The notes under the pieces: generated by a model
Database searches by the model: none
The model's input: only the letters and a program-made list of their open reading frames with translations
Told to the model about the DNA's origin: nothing
Origin: Desulfitobacterium sp.
Lineage (GTDB): Bacteria; Bacillota; Desulfitobacteriia; Desulfitobacteriales; Desulfitobacteriaceae
Assembly (NCBI GenBank): GCA_012799495.1
Contig: JAAZLD010000232.1
Coordinates: 1-5,944 of the forward strand
DNA: 5,944 nucleotides
Direction: 5' to 3'
Shown: positions 4,752 through 5,944 of the stretch, piece by piece
Position numbering within the stretch: position 1 is the stretch's first letter
Layout: every line of letters begins with the position of its first letter
Program-made: the position numbers and the translations under genes

Positions 4752-5944
4752 ATGCTCTATGCTTTTATAGTGATTTTGGCATTAGAAGTAATAGTGTCTT
4801 TAATCACGGTCCAAGTGGGATTAATAGTCATTTTTTTAGTAGGAAATACTCTTTTTTTAATTTATTTACTTTATCTCCAGCAAAAAAAATCTGCTAAGAA
4901 ATCCTTAGAGCGTAATGCCGAATTAAGCTTTAAAATAGCTAATGAAACTATGCCCTATTTACGGAGAGGTTTAAATGAACAAAATGCTGGGGAAATTGCT
5001 AAGATAATAAAGGATATAGGTCAGGTTGCGGCAGTATCAATTACTGACCGGGAAAAACAACTGGCCTATTTGGGGGCTGGTTGTGATCAACACCATCCTG
5101 GAGATAAGATTCTTACTCAAGCTACAAAAGATGTAATTGAAACAGGAGTTTATAAAATTGTCCGTACTCAAAAAGAATTAAATTGCCCTCGGGAAAAAAT
5201 CTGCGACTGTCCCTTGGCAGCAGCGGTTATTGTTCCTTTACTTTGCCAGGGTAAAGTAGTTGGAACTATGAAGCTTTATGAAACTGTAGATGGGCAAATG
5301 TCTCCTGATCTGATCCGCTTGGCTATTGGTATGGCTCAGTTATTAAGTATCCAAATTGAGTTAGCCCACCTTGATCACCAGGCTAAGCTAGTGACAGAAG
5401 CTCAACTTAATGCTCTCCAGGCCCAGATCAATCCCCATTTTTTCTTTAATGTTTTGAATACGATTATTGCTACTAGTAGAACTAGCCCTAATCGTACTAG
5501 GCGCTTACTTATTCATTTAGCAGAGTTTTTCCGGAAAAGCTTGAAATCCCATGGAACTCTCATTCCTTTGCGGGAAGAAATGAACTTCGTTAAAACATAT
5601 ATGATCTTGGAAAAAGCACGTTTTGGTCGGAAACTCCTTTTTCGGAGCAATATACCAGATGAACTCCAAGATGCTTTAGTCCCTCGTTTAAGTATCCAGC
5701 CTTTAGTGGAGAACTCCGTGAAGCATGGGATAAGCGAAAAAATTGGCAATGGTACCGTTACCATTTGCGCGGAGCAGCGTGGACAGGAACTTTATATAAC
5801 TGTCTCTGATGATGGAGTGGGAATTCCCCCTGAGCGGATGTCGGAGATATTAAAGCCGGGAGTAGGCTCCGGCAATGGTGTGGGCATGGCTAATGTCCAT
5901 GAACGTTTAATAATCATGTATGGGGAAGAATATGGTTTAAGGAT
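4752..5944 (+). CDS. LytS/BtsS-type sensor histidine kinase with short N-terminus, 3' end outside window
   Basis: The frame is open to the window edge (397 codons, C-terminus cut). Residues 1-43 are hydrophobic and hold one or two membrane helices; a basic linker follows. A GAF-like domain (about 78-205) resembles that of LytS/BtsS (VSITDREKQLAYLGAG, HHPGDKI, CPLAAAVIVPL, GTMKLYE). The kinase core has the H-box QINPHFFFN with phospho-acceptor His229, LEKARFG, the N-box QPLVENSVKHG (Asn321), DDGVGI (353-358) and GNGVGMANVHERL. Usual LytS proteins carry a 5-7-helix receptor domain of about 180 residues before the GAF. An in-frame stop at 4719-4721 and only 169 bases after the previous gene show it is absent here. 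GGGGGA (4741-4746) favours the ATG at 4752; the ATG at 4746 would add two residues. A LytTR response regulator is expected downstream but is out of view. Confidence 0.9.
   Translation, partial: MLYAFIVILALEVIVSLITVQVGLIVIFLVGNTLFLIYLLYLQQKKSAKKSLERNAELSFKIANETMPYLRRGLNEQNAGEIAKIIKDIGQVAAVSITDREKQLAYLGAGCDQHHPGDKILTQATKDVIETGVYKIVRTQKELNCPREKICDCPLAAAVIVPLLCQGKVVGTMKLYETVDGQMSPDLIRLAIGMAQLLSIQIELAHLDHQAKLVTEAQLNALQAQINPHFFFNVLNTIIATSRTSPNRTRRLLIHLAEFFRKSLKSHGTLIPLREEMNFVKTYMILEKARFGRKLLFRSNIPDELQDALVPRLSIQPLVENSVKHGISEKIGNGTVTICAEQRGQELYITVSDDGVGIPPERMSEILKPGVGSGNGVGMANVHERLIIMYGEEYGLR

Noticed and set aside
5513..5764. 83-codon minus-strand open frame
   Set aside because: It is antisense to the conserved kinase core of the LytS-type gene, whose motifs are intact on the plus strand.

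Overview
The window reads as ordinary chromosomal DNA from a low-GC, anaerobic Gram-positive bacterium. A Clostridia member of the Peptococcaceae/Desulfotomaculum kind is the best guess. The evidence is strong GGAGG ribosome binding sites, A/T-rich intergenic DNA, a TTG start, oxygen-sensitive radical SAM enzymes, and a CooT-type nickel protein, a family usually found where carbon monoxide dehydrogenase occurs. No mobile element, CRISPR array, tRNA or rRNA was seen.

Layout from left to right. (1) Bases 1-44 (minus) hold the first 14 codons of a CooT-like nickel-binding protein. A terminator-type hairpin (69-118) lies directly in front of its ribosome binding site. (2) Bases 119-489 are non-coding apart from a strong 15-bp stem-loop at 344-387. 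(3) An O6-methylguanine-DNA methyltransferase (ogt, 490-1026, plus) is followed by a gap with four 15-bp tandem repeats, then a TIGR01212/YhcC-type radical SAM protein (1228-2187, plus). (4) A hairpin at 2280-2328 separates this from a convergent gene. (5) That gene (2411-3649, minus) is a lysine 2,3-aminomutase homologue. It carries Lys and Asn where lysine enzymes have two essential Asp residues, which marks it as glutamate 2,3-aminomutase (eam), a maker of beta-glutamate. (6) Divergent from it is a GntR/RCK_C regulator (3971-4576, plus) with the architecture of BusR, the c-di-AMP-responsive osmoregulator. The gap between them holds a cluster of five CACAT-type half-sites and a promoter with an overlapping inverted repeat. 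(7) From 4752 to the window end runs a LytS/BtsS-type histidine kinase. It has a GAF-like domain and kinase core but only a short hydrophobic N-terminus in place of the usual multi-pass sensor. A 21-bp tandem repeat sits just before its start.

The most interesting idea is that eam and the BusR-like regulator form one circuit: beta-glutamate is a known compatible solute, and BusR represses osmolyte uptake according to c-di-AMP. The second is a sensor kinase stripped of its membrane receptor, with a cysteine-rich GAF domain and a repeat whose period matches LytTR operators. Both are inferences. The enzyme and domain assignments rest on motifs visible in the translations.
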